A stretch of 64,000 nucleotides of DNA from Phoronis australis (lineage: Eukaryota; Phoronida; Phoronidae): NCBI GenBank assembly GCA_002633005.1, contig NMRA01000043.1:246857-310856 (forward strand), given 5' to 3'. Below the pieces are notes generated by a model. That model did no database searches and was not told where the DNA came from. It worked only from the letters and a program-made list of their open reading frames with translations. The translations under genes were made by a program, and so were the position numbers. The first letter of the stretch is position 1; each line of letters opens with the position of its first letter. Shown one piece after another: positions 10,500 through 22,479 of this stretch.

Positions 10500-10737
10500 T
10501 ATAGTATTCCTTACCATGATAGTATTCCTTACCGTGATGGTATTTCTTACCGTGATGGTATTCCTTACCGTGATGGTACTCCTTACCTTGATGGTACTCC
10601 TTACCGTGATGGTACTCCTTACCGTGATAATACTCCTTGCCGTGATGGTACTCCTTACCGTGATGGTACTCCTTACCGTGATGGTACTCCTTACCGTGAT
10701 GGTACTCCTTACCGTGATGGTACTCCTTACCATGATA
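10500..10737. repeat. 18-bp minisatellite, about 13 copies
   Basis: Tandem units of the form GGTACTCCTTACCGTGAT with few substitutions. Because the unit length is a multiple of three, long ORFs stay open on both strands (for example a repeated HHGKEY on the minus strand). These have no start context, flanking exon or domain support and are best read as by-products of the repeat. Confidence 0.9.
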
Positions 10738-11461
10738 GGATTCTACTTTGAACATCAAAACATTCAGTGACTCAAGAAATTGCTTCAGATTATAATGAAC
10801 TCAGCCAACTGAACCAAAACAATTGCAAATTCGAACATGTTGGAGTACGCACAACGTGTGGCATCGAAAACATCGATGACTCAAGAAAATGGATCAGTTT
10901 GTTGAGGTAAGCCAACCCTAAAATTGCTAATTCGAAGCTAGCGCAATACTTGTAATGTGTGACTTGAGTTGGTAACGGAAATTGGCGTCTTTCATGGTAA
11001 AGAATAGTACGAGGCTTCTTTTGTGAGAGAGAAAGGCCATATTCAATTTTGCTTCTGTAGCCAGGTGGAAATACAGCCTTCAGTCATACTGTCCCATTGA
11101 TTGACTGGTTGTTCACTGGAAAATGTGGGAAACTCGCTCATCATGATTTATGGGTGTGAGTGTTGATTTTTGAGGCTTAGGTTACCTTGGTATTCTTGTT
11201 GTGATGTAAATGTGCTTTGAAATTGGAACAATGAAAGCTAATGCAAGTGTAATTGCAAATGGGAAAACCTGCATTGCATTAGCAACATGAGCAAATGAGT
11301 GAGCCAACAAAATACAATTATATAATTTCTACCCACTACACCCTAACCAATATTGAATTAAGTGTCTAGAAAAGTAATTATTGCTCTAACTGACCTTATT
11401 AGTTCTCCAATAATGAAATAGTTGGGGTTCACTTTGTCTTATTCTTCATAACTAAAGGCCC

Positions 11462-11815
11462 TTTCATATTGACTTAACTCCGGTCTGAGCGGAGCGTCAA
11501 CGTAAACAGCACAGTTAACTGGACCGTTCATACTGTCTTCAGTAGTTAATGAACATCAAAGTAAATGGTTGGTGACGCTGTTGTCATCGAAGTTATCGCA
11601 AGGTAGCGCTGCACGCTAAGATTTTTTCAATGAGACAATTTGAGAACCTTTACATGTGCTAAATGACATTAAACTTATTTTTAAATGGATTAGTAGAGCA
11701 AAACATGAGCAGCTATTAGTGACGACGTTACCCTATAACTCTTGACGATAACAGTGGCACCTAGCGATAACTTCGATTGGACTGAAGTTAAGCGTTCATA
11801 CTGCACCGCAGCGTC
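11462..11815. repeat. Possible MITE-like element with imperfect inverted ends
   Basis: The left part (CATATTGACTTAACTCCGGTC near 11467; ATCGAAGTTATCGCAAGGT near 11588) is mirrored on the right (CCTAGCGATAACTTCGAT near 11760; GACTGAAGTTAAGCGTTCAT near 11779). No clear target-site duplication was found. Confidence 0.35.
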
Positions 11816-11838
11816 GATTCTTAACATTTGGATCAAGT

Positions 11839-11914
11839 CCACAGTCTAGTGCTATATGCCGGAAACACATTCATATCCACAGTCTAGTGCTATATGCCTG
11901 AAACACATTCATAT
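11839..11914. repeat. 38-bp tandem duplication
   Basis: CCACAGTCTAGTGCTATATG... occurs twice in direct succession with one substitution. Confidence 0.85.
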
Positions 11915-11981
11915 TCGTTATTTGTCTGAAATTAAAAACCGGACGATTGCCACACAAATGAAAAAGTTCATGTTCACTCTA

Positions 11982-12148
11982 TAAAAACAATTACTACGGT
12001 TTTAAATCGACATGTTTCTGTGTCTGTGTTTCATCACTTGTTGCTGGACCTAGCTGGGTGGCCATTATATACTCTCTTCTGATGATGGTGTTTGAATAAA
12101 TGACTCCGAAACATGTCAAGTCGATTTAAAACTGTAGTTGTTTTTAAT
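11982..12148. repeat. Short foldback repeat
   Basis: Arms of about 37 bp (ACTACGGTTTTAAATCGACATG near 11993 and its complement near 12110-12148) flank about 95 bp. Right-arm text of the form CTCCGAAACATGTC resembles ends seen in Penelope-like elements, but identity is not established. Confidence 0.4.
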
Positions 12149-12441
12149 AATATATGCTGCTACTTGCTATCATGGAGATCATGTTCAATCAACATTTCGT
12201 CTATTCATTAGACATCATCTGGATCATATTTACAAAGGACAGCAAGTCCGACACACAGCTGAGGTAACATCCATAAAGTGAAGTGAGAGATACAGGGAAT
12301 ATAGTCACCATAGTTATCTGAAATTTCATCTGATTTAATGGAATGTCTTTAATTATTTTCTGTTGACATAGACTCGTGAACGTGAACTTTGTGCCAGAGG
12401 TACTGGACGATTAATGCAATTGTCTGTTTTTGTCTTCGCAG

Positions 12442-12554
12442 GAAAATATGTTGGCAACCGTCCAATCAAGCTCAGGAAGAGTACCTGGAAGGACCGAAAT
12501 GCTGACATTGTCAAGAAAAAGGAAAAGGAGAAAAAACGATTGGGTTTCAAATAA
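12442..12554 (+). CDS. RBM42: RBM42-like RNA-binding protein, last coding exon
   Basis: After a TTCGCAG acceptor the frame completes a split Gly codon and reads KYVGNRPIKLRKSTWKDRN then ADIVKKKEKEKKRLGFK and TAA. This closely matches the end of RBM42: the last beta strand of its RRM (GKYVG.RPIKLRKS.WKDRN) and the lysine-rich C-terminal tail. RBM42 is a conserved nuclear and cytoplasmic RRM protein linked to hnRNP K and mRNA processing. Only this exon was found. The preceding exon carrying the rest of the RRM is not visible upstream in the window, so it is either beyond the edge or lost. Probable 3' UTR follows, with an AATAAA near 12964. Confidence 0.8.
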
Positions 12555-14799
12555 TCGTTCTTTATTCAGTACAGAGCTGGTTTGCCGACACCGTGTGGTG
12601 CTTAAAAGAGTACTAAACACTGTTTGGATGATTTCAACCTCGTACTGTCACCTGCTAATGCATGTTGGCGTCTCACTTGAGTGGTGAAAACACAGCATTC
12701 AACTAAAAGCTTATACTCACCATTATCACATATTAGATATTATGGTTCTTAATGGCTGGTCTTTTCCTACAATTGTCGTGTAACTCACTTAAAGCGTAGG
12801 TCACGCTTTGCCAGTTGTGCAGACTTTGTAAGGAATTTTTTATTTTCCTCGGAATTATTTGAGGGTTGTCGTGATTATTATCTAGTTACAGAGAACCAGA
12901 TGGGAATGTCGTTTTCAGATTTTCAAATCTTTAAATATGCCAAAACTGGGTTTAGTATCTGTTTAAATAAAATATAAAAAGTAGAGGTATTAAATTTACA
13001 ATTTTGTCTCCTAAAAAGTATTAACCTCTAACAAGTATTTTCACCGCATGATGGTTAACACTACAGGTTTTCATCCTCTGTATTTAAGGTATGGTCGTCA
13101 TTGTTCGTACAGATAAGTGACTTGTTACAAGGCTTGGAATTGTCCACAGAAACGCGGATTTCCATTTTTTTTCTTTTATTCGATCCACATATTTTTGTTT
13201 TATTTCTGCGGAAAATCGGGATTTGCCATAAAATTATCGCAGTAAATTGGTTTCTCTCTGCGGCGTTGCTGACGACTCGAAAAGCGGAAACTGCTCTTTA
13301 TGTTTCAGAGGAACGAAAATTGTATAATTTCGGATCACAACCGCTCGAATTTGCCGACGACTCGTAACCATATATATAAGAAACATGTTTTCTTAGTTGT
13401 GAGTGACGTCATTGGCAATCGAGGAACAGACAAATTCAAGTGCCTGTGCCTGGGATAGCTTGGTTCAACAATGGCGTCTGCATTTGGTGTGAAGTTGCAG
13501 TGACAAATAGTGCAATTCTGCGGTCAAAAATGCGTGGAGCGTGGAGTTGACTGAACATTTCGTGGTAAAAGTGGATAAAAGAAACGGTCAATGTCTTCAC
13601 AAACCAAGGTTTGTGCTCTGTAAACTTTGAGAGAGGAACAATTACGGAATGCGTGGTCGAGTCGCCTTGGACTAAGTTGGAGTCAGAGGACTGACTGAAA
13701 ACGATGAAACGCTAGAAATAACAACTCTTCCTGAAAGGAAATTCAACCGTAACCGGTTACTTGTTGGATTGGAATCGTGGAATGTGAGTGATGTATGAAA
13801 TTCTTTTGTTTGATCCCGCATGCATGCCCGTTGCTGTTGGCTGCTAGTGCTAGGCCTGACCGCCTGAGTGCGATTTTCTACGTGCCGCTGAAATGGGACA
13901 CAAAGTGCTATTTTCGTTACTGCAAATGTGTTTTAAATTGCCTTTTATGTATTTCAATTTATTTTGCCATTTTTCGTGTTCTATGTTGTGACTCGAGTTT
14001 TGTAGTTCGAGAGAAGTGATCACGTGACAGATTCTGAATGATCTGATTGGTCTAAGCCATTGTTTACAAATTCTGCCAGTGACCTGGTAGGCCTAGTTAT
14101 TTCTTGTCACGTAGTTTCTTCTACACCAGTGTGGCGTATGAACAATTAACTCATGTAATCACTGTTTGAAACTGAAAAGTTTGGCCAACTTAGGATTGTG
14201 GTTGATGCATTATATGATTTAAAGTATGTTATTTTTTACTTTTATTTTTCCATACTAACTGTTGGGGTATGAGCCACAGGTTTTCGTCTTGACTTTTTTT
14301 CCATTTGCGTTGGAATTTAATTGCTTGTTGGAATTAAATGTGTATGTACTTCAGGCTTTCTAGATAATCTATGGATCTATTTTCAATTTTTTTTGTAATT
14401 TTGTATCGTAATTATAAGAATTGATAGTAATTTTATAGGTCTCCCTGCAGCAAATCAAGAATAAGCTCCTGCCACTCACATTGCAAATTTTTCATCATTA
14501 TCTTTATCATTTTAATTCTAAAAAATATCTTTTGTTGCATCTAATTGCCTTCATTGTTGTTGCTGAAATAGATGTCAGGTACTGCTTAAGATGAGTGCAT
14601 TTTTGCCAACACGCCACAGTAACAGGTCATCCTGTGGTACTAATGTTTACTTTCGATCTGTTGAGGTATGGTTTAGATTGAAATGTGTACTTAGCGCCGT
14701 AAAAATTTCCTCTTTTTTGTCATGGGTCATTCCAAGCCCTGTTATTAATATTCCGATTCCTGTTTTGCTAGTCATTGGTTAGGACTGTTGAATAAAAAC
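12555..14799. other. RBM42 3' flank and non-coding interval
   Basis: The first part is probable 3' UTR of the RBM42-like gene. A palindromic CRE site TGACGTCA (13404-13411) lies next to ATTGGC (inverted CCAAT), and a possible splice donor (AATGTGAGTG, about 13786) follows some 380 bp downstream, which would fit a promoter plus untranslated first exon. No coding exon is recognisable, so that reading is tentative. Confidence 0.3.
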
Positions 14800-14922
14800 G
14801 TTATGATGTGGTAGGCATGTGTGAAACTGTGTCTTTATCTGGGAATAGGTGTATGGCCTTTGTTATGATGTGGTAGGCATATGTGACACTGTCTTTATCT
14901 GGAACTATGTGTATGGCCTTTG
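14800..14922. repeat. 62-bp tandem duplication
   Basis: GTTATGATGTGGTAGGCAT...TGTATGGCCTTT occurs twice head to tail with several substitutions. Confidence 0.85.
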
Positions 14923-15236
14923 TGTGCAACAATAATGATTGAAACTTAGTTTGATTTATTTTCTCACCACTGGAGACGCTTTTAAGCAAAAATTGGTGTC
15001 AAATTGTGTTCACTGTGTGCCATTGATTGGTGTGCGTACAGAACGAAGACCTTTTACTGCTGTTTTGGAGTAATTCAAACCTCCAGCAAACTGCCAGCAA
15101 AAGTAACCCTTGTGACTGTTACATTACTGGCGTTTTTGTTGATAGCCGAAACGCTAGCATTTTAAACAGCACGTGAACCAGGTATGAGACACTGTTTGTG
15201 AAATAACCTGATGCTTTGGGTAAGAGCATATGGCAT

Positions 15237-15421
15237 TTGTTGATTGACTTAGGGTTGAAAGTTTGCTGGATATTTGTCAGGTGGGATACCAAGTTTTGTT
15301 GGTTGACTTAGGGTTGAAAGTTTGCTGTTCAGAATATTTGTCAAGTGGGATACCAAGTTTTATTGGTTGACTTACGGTTGAAAGTTTGCTGAATATTTGT
15401 CAGGGGGATACCAAGTTTTGT
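15237..15421. repeat. About 60-bp tandem repeat, three copies
   Basis: GGTTGACTTAGGGTTGAAAG...GGGATACCAAGTTTTGT is repeated three times with small indels. Confidence 0.85.
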
Positions 15422-16027
15422 TGCATGAGAGAGAACTCAAAAACAATGAGTTTATGTGTGGATAGAATTTTGTGTTTAAACATTAAAGTGATCCTCCAAT
15501 GGATGAGGATTGAACTAAATACATAGTAAAATGTCTTATTTGTGGAAATGGTTGTCTATTTCATGGTTATAAATGATGCACTGTCTTGTAGATACAGTTG
15601 CATATGTTTCTGTTTAGTCCCTCTTTGAAGGCTTTTCCATTGTGTAGTGTAAAGTTAAATCTGTCCTTTGTTGTCATGACAACCTCTTGCAATAAATGGA
15701 TTGTTTTCATGTATGTGCGGTATGGATACATATTTTGCATTTAGGACAATTTGTAGCTTTCAGCTACTAATGGATTACTAGGAAGCTGTAGTTCAACTAA
15801 TTGCAGTGCCCCCTATGTTACTTTTTCTCTTACTCATAGATACTGGCTATAGGAGGCTCTAAAGCATGTTACTGCAAAGAAAGATGAAATGGTGACTTCA
15901 TGCACAGATAAATGCTATTTAGGATGTATTAAGTTCCAAGCATATTCAAATATTTCAAGCTATCTCTACGCCACATATGGATAAAGACGTCAACAACAGG
16001 TTCTCAACTTGCAAAACGCACATTTCA

Positions 16028-16365
16028 ATTACTTCAACTATTCCCACTAATCGTTGCGCCACCTGCAGGCAATTCAGTGACTCTCAGGTCTTTCTTTCTC
16101 ACAATGCTAGTAATACTTCAGATGGCGCCACAATTGGTAGAATTAGTTGAATAGCTCAGGCAGGATAGTTTGAGATGGCTTGGGATTAGTTGGATTCAAC
16201 TAAAATCAGCTAATTCAACTATTCCTACTAATTGCTGCGCCACCTTCGGACATGAAGATAACGTACCTGACAACGTCCACAAGCTCACAATGTTAGAGAC
16301 TTCAATCGCGAATTTCAACTAATTCAACTATTCCCACTGCTCACTGCGCCACCTGCAGGGGCAGT
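16028..16365. repeat. Three dispersed copies of an AATTCAACTATTCCCACTA module
   Basis: The motif CAACTATTC(C)CACTAAT.GCTGCGCCACCT recurs near 16035, 16213 and 16330 with unrelated spacing. Probably remnants of one repeat family. Confidence 0.6.
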
Positions 16366-16408
16366 TTGATAACAAACATGATGTCAGCAACAGGCTTGCA
16401 TCAGTGTA

Positions 16409-17349
16409 GGCAATGACCATCGCCTCTGTTGGCCCGAACCAGAGGCGATGCAGAGGCTATAGGCGCTCTGTACGCCGGAAGCTTTTCGGCGAATTATGCC
16501 TCGCACCGACTAAAACATCAAAGTCACGTTGTTATAAATACCTTTTGCGCATAGAGGAACACCTTACGAGGTTGTCGATGTGTCTTTAAAATTCATTCCA
16601 ACTCGAACAAATACTACCGTTATTAAACTTTTTCTTCGAGCAGTCCGTATTTCAGTTCCCAAAATCGTGAACTCACCATTTTCACTGGGCGCACGCCAAG
16701 AGATTTGACCTCATTCTTTTAACCCGGCTGAAGGTCAGAAATTGCGGTCTTACCGGCGAACTTTGAAAGCTAAGTCCCCGCCCTCTGCGTAAGTGCTGCC
16801 GGAAACCAGCCGTGCATTTGCCGTTTTGTTAAACATTAAAATGTCAGATATGTGCACAAAGACTATTAAATGTCATATCAACAGCATATATTTTTATCAA
16901 ATACAAACGATAATTCATTGAAATACAATCAGTTTCAAGTAACGCCAAATAAAGACAAGTAGTGGTGGCATTTTGGAAATGAACATTTGACTGACAAGAC
17001 CGCAATGGCTCACCTTTGGCCTATTTAAAAATTGAGGTTATGAAGTCGCATCACGTAACGAGTGAGGTAAAAATTGGAGCGTGCGCAGTATAAAAATAAT
17101 GAGTTCACGATTTTGGGAACTGAAACAGGGACTGCTCGATGAAAAAGTTTGATAACGTGAGTATTTGTTCAAGTTGGAAGGAATTAAATACATCGGCAAC
17201 CCCCTAAGGTGTTCCTCTATGGGCAAAAGGTATTTATAACAACGTGACTTTGATGTTTTAGTCGGTGCGAGGCATAATTTACCGAAAAGTTTCCGGCGTA
17301 TGGAGCGCCTATAGGAGCTGCATCGCCATCAGAGGCGATGGTCATTGCC
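16409..17349. mobile_element. 941-bp TIR element (non-autonomous), TA target site
   Basis: The terminal segments, about 270 bp each, are inverted copies: GGCAATGACCATCGCCTCTG at 16409-16428 and its complement ending at 17349. Both ends are flanked by TA (16407-16408 and 17350-17351). Close to the left end is an extra hairpin (CATCGCCTCTG/CAGAGGCGATG). No transposase coding sequence lies inside. TA duplication fits a Tc1/mariner-type or similar mechanism, but the superfamily cannot be fixed from the ends alone. Confidence 0.75.
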
Positions 17350-17367
17350 TAGCATCCGGTGTTGATG

Positions 17368-18169
17368 CAGTGGCGGATCTAGGATATCACAAGGGGGGGG
17401 CCCAACTTTTTGTCCGGCTGTAAGCATTTGCGCAAACTGAATCACGATTGTAGATGCGCATAGCACCGAATTGGGGGGAGGTCGGGAGGGGGTTTGCCCC
17501 GGCCCTCCCGCTCAGGAAATTTTTCTGTTTTTACCTCTAAAATTTTCCTTGATTCCTGAAGACAAAAGAGGCAAAAAAGAAAAAAAAAGGAGAACGTGTC
17601 GAACAGCAAAAACTGCAAAAACTGAAGACTCGAACTCACGACCTCGCGCTCAGCGCGCGCGTGCGTTACCACTACACCACCACGACTTTCTAAAACAGCT
17701 ACTCATTTATGGTCCATAGCGTTTGCGCGCGAAAGCTACTTCTTTTTGTAATGCTCATTACACGTTTTATATTTTGTGCCATCAATTTGTCGTATTTAAA
17801 ATAGTCTTCAAATGGCCAAACGACCAAATCCGTTTTTCGTGTTGGCAATAATGACGGGCTTTGGAAATCGTCTTAAGATAAGGTTTGACAAAGAGAGTAT
17901 TGCGAGTTTCTGAGTGATTCACTAAGGCTTCGATTAAAATTCACATCTTACCAGCAGCTTCTGTTTTTTCATCGTCACTCAGGTTCCATTTTCTTTAAAA
18001 AATGAAGCAAATTTTCTTCATTGCACAGTGGAGCAGACGACGGAAACGGAGTCGTAGTGTGCAGCGCCACTGCCGGTCGCCTGGGATATCGCGGGAGAGC
18101 CTATAGTTCCGTTACGAATGCGCCGTGTTCCGAATTTGACACTTGAAATTGGATTTGAACCCCCCCCCC
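17368..18169. repeat. Poly-G-type dispersed repeat, left portion up to a gap
   Basis: Begins CAGTGGCGGATCTAGG followed by a G run, the same end seen at 38929 and (inverted) at 39235, 48396 and the window end. From about 17699 to 18169 it matches 47721-48200 closely (GTTTGCGCGCGAAA, AAGGTTTGACAAAGAGAG, GCGCCACTGCCGGT and others). The C run at 18160 leads into unsequenced bases. Confidence 0.6.
17632..17692 (-). repeat. tRNA-derived (SINE-like) segment
   Basis: The minus strand reads GTCGTGGTGGTGTAGTGGTA, then an ACGC/GCGCGCGC stretch, then GGTCGTGAGTTCGAGTC. These resemble the A box and B box of a tRNA gene with the right spacing. The 3' acceptor half that would pair with GTCGTGG is absent and the anticodon arm is distorted by a GC repeat, so it is not a working tRNA gene. 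Confidence 0.4.
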
Positions 18170-18497
18170 NNNNNNNNNNNNNNNNNNNNNNNNNNNNNNN
18201 NNNNNNNNNNNNNNNNNNNNNNNNNNNNNNNNNNNNNNNNNNNNNNNNNNNNNNNNNNNNNNNNNNNNNNNNNNNNNNNNNNNNNNNNNNNNNNNNNNNN
18301 NNNNNNNNNNNNNNNNNNNNNNNNNNNNNNNNNNNNNNNNNNNNNNNNNNNNNNNNNNNNNNNNNNNNNNNNNNNNNNNNNNNNNNNNNNNNNNNNNNNN
18401 NNNNNNNNNNNNNNNNNNNNNNNNNNNNNNNNNNNNNNNNNNNNNNNNNNNNNNNNNNNNNNNNNNNNNNNNNNNNNNNNNNNNNNNNNNNNNNNNN
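18170..18497. other. Assembly gap (328 N)
   Basis: Unsequenced bases following a poly-C run inside the dispersed repeat. Confidence 0.99.
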
Positions 18498-18849
18498 GTA
18501 GACGCACAACTCCCTTAGGATCAAAACTACGTTTTGTCTTTGTTTTCCCCGGCACCATTCTATCATAACCACACCTCGTTGGTTCAATGTTATGGCGAAT
18601 TTGTGAATGAAAGGACTGAGGGTATACCGAAGCTGTTCTGTACCTGGCGGGAGACTCAATTTACTTGAAAGCCCTTTAACCTTTGACCTTGGATAAGTGG
18701 TAAACAAATATCCACGCGGTTGTGCGGTTCCAAGGTGGTTCTGCTAAATCTTTTTTTTTTCTCGCTACGCAGTATATATTTCGTATTTGAAGTTCCCCGA
18801 GAATGAAGATAAGGTATTTTGCTAGACACAAGTGAAATATTGTAAAAAT

Positions 18850-19840
18850 GGCCCATTTTTGTGAATAAGGTTGGACAATAGTATCGCACTGGACACTGAA
18901 TGACCCATGACAGACAAAGTGCACTCTGGAATGGGTCCGGCAGAAACCAAAAAAGGACCCCCAAAAATGAGCTAGCACATACATTTGAGGTACCACAAAA
19001 ACCAACTCCATGTGTCACAGATAGCTAAAACCCCTATGGCAGACAAAATACACTCTAGGTTGTGCCCGGCAGAAACCCCCAAAAATCTCAACCACGTTAT
19101 GCCATCAAAAATTTGAGCTAGACTAGATTTTCGAGGTACCGGCCAAAACTGATTTTAAATGAACAATAGTACCGCACTGAACACCAAATGACCCCCGACA
19201 GACAAACTGCACTCTGGATTTTGCCCAGCAGAAACCCCCAAAAATCTCAATCAACGGTATACCGTCAAAAATTTGAGCTAGACTAGATTTTCGAGGTACC
19301 GGCCAAAACTGATTTTAAATGAACAATAGTACCGCACTGAACACCCAATGACCCATGACAGACAAATTGCACTCTGGAATGGGTCCGGCAGAAACCAAAA
19401 ATGACCCCCCCCCCAAAAAATGAGCTAGCACATACATTCGAGGTACCACACAAAACCAATCCCATGAGGTTCAATACATGTCACAGGTCACTAAATGCCC
19501 TATGACAGGCAAAATTCACTCTGGATTGTGCCTGGCAGAAACTCTCAACCAAAGTATGTGTTATCGAAACTTTGAGGTACCCGAGGTAGCGGCTAAAACT
19601 GACTTACAACCAATAATGGCGCCGCTCCAGATGATCCATGACAGACAACAAATTGTGCTCTGGAAAGCGTTCGACAGAAACTCAATTACACCGTAAAAGG
19701 AGCTAGGTCATCATTCGGGGTACCACAATAAACAATTTCCTGTGATTCAGATAGATGTTACTGGTTACCAAATACCCTATGACAGTTAAAACCCACTGTG
19801 GGTTGTGCTCGCCAGCCCCAGAAATCTCAACTACCGGTAA
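18850..19840 (+). repeat. Dimeric satellite array, about 300-bp higher-order unit (left array)
   Basis: Repeated blocks contain AATAGTACCGCACTGAACAC, CATGACAGACAAATTGCACT, GGAATGGGTCCGGCAGAAAC and GAGCTAGCACATACATT..GAGGTACCAC, alternating with a related half-unit containing ATGCCCTATGACAGGCAAAA and GATTTTCGAGGTACCGGCC. The two half-units together make a roughly 300-bp dimer. The same family occurs in inverted orientation at 26715-26869 and 37994-38740. Confidence 0.85.
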
Positions 19841-20343
19841 GTAATTTTGAAAATATATGACATATTAGATGAGTTTATACTTTTGCGTCTACTGAGCTCT
19901 CACAGTGGTTGTTAAATGAATGATGGTGGAGAGTAAGCATTTTGTAAAGTACCTGATAACAGTAAAACTTTGAGATTCCAGGAACTGTCTAAAAGCAACC
20001 CACTCAGTGAAGTTTAAGAACGCAGATTGTGTAAAATATCAAACGCTATCAAAACTGCCAGCAGAAAGGATATGTCAATGACAACACATGATGGCCCCTA
20101 AATTTTCGATAGATAGAGAAACCACGAAAATTATTTCCAAAGAGCCCTTTCATCCCATTAACTACTAAACAATACGTTGAAAGAAAAGTAACAGACGTGT
20201 TTTTAAAAACCTTCTTTAATCAAAATGAACTACATGAAATAGAGCAACACTTTCAAACAGCATAGAAACAGATAATTAAAATCGCTGTATCGACGAGAAC
20301 ATCAAGCCGCTGTACGTTTAATGTCAACAGTAGTTTCGTGTTA

Positions 20344-20616
20344 GTTTTAATACGCTTCAATATCAGATTCGTCACTGCTACTCCGGCTTGATTCGGGCTC
20401 GCTTGTTTCGTCATAGCCCAATTCCTCTACCTCTTGATCGGCTTGGTTTTCTTGTAAATGATCAGCACCTTCAAACAGCCAGGACATCAGGAACGACAGA
20501 TCCACAAAACCATTCGAGAGTGTAGTATCGATTTTGTACCTTCCAACCATAGGTAAGAGGATCCAAACCGTTTCCCGGATCGGCCGAATCCCCTCGACAC
20601 CAGAGTAAGGCAACAT
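20344..20616 (-). CDS. Unrecognised acidic protein or C-terminal exon
   Basis: An 89-codon minus-strand frame that is open only from just after an upstream TGA. It contains RYKIDTTLSNGFVDLSFLMS and WLFEGADHLQ, then a highly acidic Ser/Glu-rich tail ending in EAY. I do not recognise the family. Composition (hydrophobic core block plus acidic tail) looks protein-like rather than random, and it lies inside the interval bounded by the inverted satellite arrays with the decayed transposase on the same strand, so it may be a second ORF of that element. Confidence 0.3.
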
Positions 20617-21037
20617 AATGGGCTCATTTGAGCTTGTTCAATAGTATCTTTCAGCAAGGAGGGAGCAATGCGCAGTCAATCTTCTTGATGTTGGACATCG
20701 GCTTTTCCTGAAATAAATAGTGAGAAAATTTTATTGACGAGGGACCAATTGTCTAAAAGCTGACGAACAAAAACATAAAACCTCGCCGCCATTTACTGTT
20801 TTTAAAGTATGACGTCAAACTGGGCCTTTTGGTTTAATAAATACTATGAAAACATTTGAAATTATTTTCGTTGCTTTTATGAACTATATTTTATCAATAA
20901 CAGTTATTACCTTGTTTATTTTTCCGGTCATCTCGATTGATTTCAGATATCTCGCTTCATTGACATCTTTGACTCCTCCCTTCACGAAATAGGAGGCATA
21001 TGTATTCTTCTAACTTTCTTTCGTCCGGGACATATAC

Positions 21038-21330
21038 GCTTATTAAGAGTGACTCCATATAAAAACCAACAGGTAGAGTCTATAGCCAAAATCACCGATT
21101 TATTGAAATTTAGCACATGAGTTTGGTTTGTTGAGATGTAGAAAAACCTCACTTTTAAAGAATTTTCATTCATTATTTTTCTTTTTATGACCTGTACCTC
21201 CATTTTGCAACAAAATTGGGCGTCGAAGTAGGCATGTTTGAATGCATTTTACTAGCATGTGTGGTAAGGACAAAACAAATGAATAATACGAATTGAAAGG
21301 GCAATGACTGAATAATTTAATGGCATAACT
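21038..21330. repeat. Dispersed repeat, copy 1
   Basis: AGAGTGACTCCATATAAAAA CCAACAGGTAGAGTC and the following 290 bp match 56296-56575 at roughly four bases in five. The short ORFs in both copies are by-products. Confidence 0.75.
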
Positions 21331-21503
21331 TTCAAAATCCATTTTTAAATTTGTACGTTTTGACTTTGTGAGGCAAAAACGGCTATTTTTCAGGTTTTCA
21401 CTGAAGCCATTTTCGGCCAAATTTGGCACTCTGTAGCAGCCATAACGCAGCTTTCCTGAAATTGACTTTATAATAAGTTGTTTAGTGATTCCTAACCTGT
21501 TCA

Positions 21504-22479
21504 TAATCTAAAGAGAAAAGGCAGACAGCATTATTAATTACCATTCTATGAAAACGGCATTGATGATCATTGCTTATTACATAAAATATGTAACGTAAAT
21601 CAACTGGCATGCGTGGTTCTAAATGATAGATGGCGCTGTTTTTGTTTACGTAGAGACTGAAGACGCATCTAGAATAAGAGCAGTAACACGAGGACCTTGC
21701 TATAATTCAAGACTTCGCGAGATATTGCCCTGCATTTTAAATGAGAACACGTGGTTTTGGATAAATTTTAGAGAGGTTCTAGTGTTACTGAACTCACCCC
21801 TGCCTTGTTTTCTATCTGCCTTGTTCGTGCCACAGGCAAAGGAAGGCACCCAAGGTGGATATGGCCCCTTAGTGTCCAGTGCAAAAAATCCTTCAACTTG
21901 TCAATAGTCATTGTAACTTTGGGTTCATATTGTAATGTCCCTGCTGGTTGCTACAAATTTTAGTCGCCACCAGTCTCCAGAAATCTGGTGTTCCCCCCAC
22001 ACACACCGGGCACCCTAACTGTTGTGTACAGGTCACACAATAACAGGATGTTTGGAGGTTGTTATTGTTTATGAGTTCAGTAGTTTAATTGGTATTATGT
22101 CATGCGATTCCTGGTATAGGAAGTGTGTCATAGGTAACGCATCACATGTTGTTATGTAGTTGTGTGTATATATATTGTTATGATATGTAGAATAAATCAG
22201 TTCAGTGTTCAGTTCACTGAATTCTGTTCGTTTCACTGCGTAGTTCATGGAGTGTCTACTTTATTTGACAAAGTAAGATACACAACACTAACGCTGAATA
22301 TTTCTGCCAGTGTGATCATCAGTGGTATAAAAAGGTACACATTCACAGTGAATAGACAATAATTCACAAGAGACAATTTTATTAATGACTCATTCATGAC
22401 AGACATGAAGTAAACAGAAGTAACGCTCTCGACTTCATATATCACACATCTTTGACTGGTATGGTACAAAACTAGGCTA
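21504..22479. other. Non-coding interval
   Basis: No exon or element end recognised. It lies between the dispersed repeat and the decayed transposase. Confidence 0.45.

Noticed and set aside
10432-10770. Overlapping ORFs encoding HHGKEY-type and FLTVMV-type repeat proteins
   Set aside because: They follow from an 18-bp minisatellite that stays open on both strands; no start, splice or domain support.
12085-12120. Second hammerhead candidate (CTGATGA ... GAAAC) in the foldback repeat
   Set aside because: The bases between the two core boxes do not form a convincing helix II.
17632-17692. Functional tRNA gene
   Set aside because: A- and B-box-like segments are present but the acceptor 3' strand and a proper anticodon arm are not.
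18018-18707. ORFs of 127-229 codons around the 18-kb gap
   Set aside because: They consist mainly of unknown bases; the flanks are repeat sequence.
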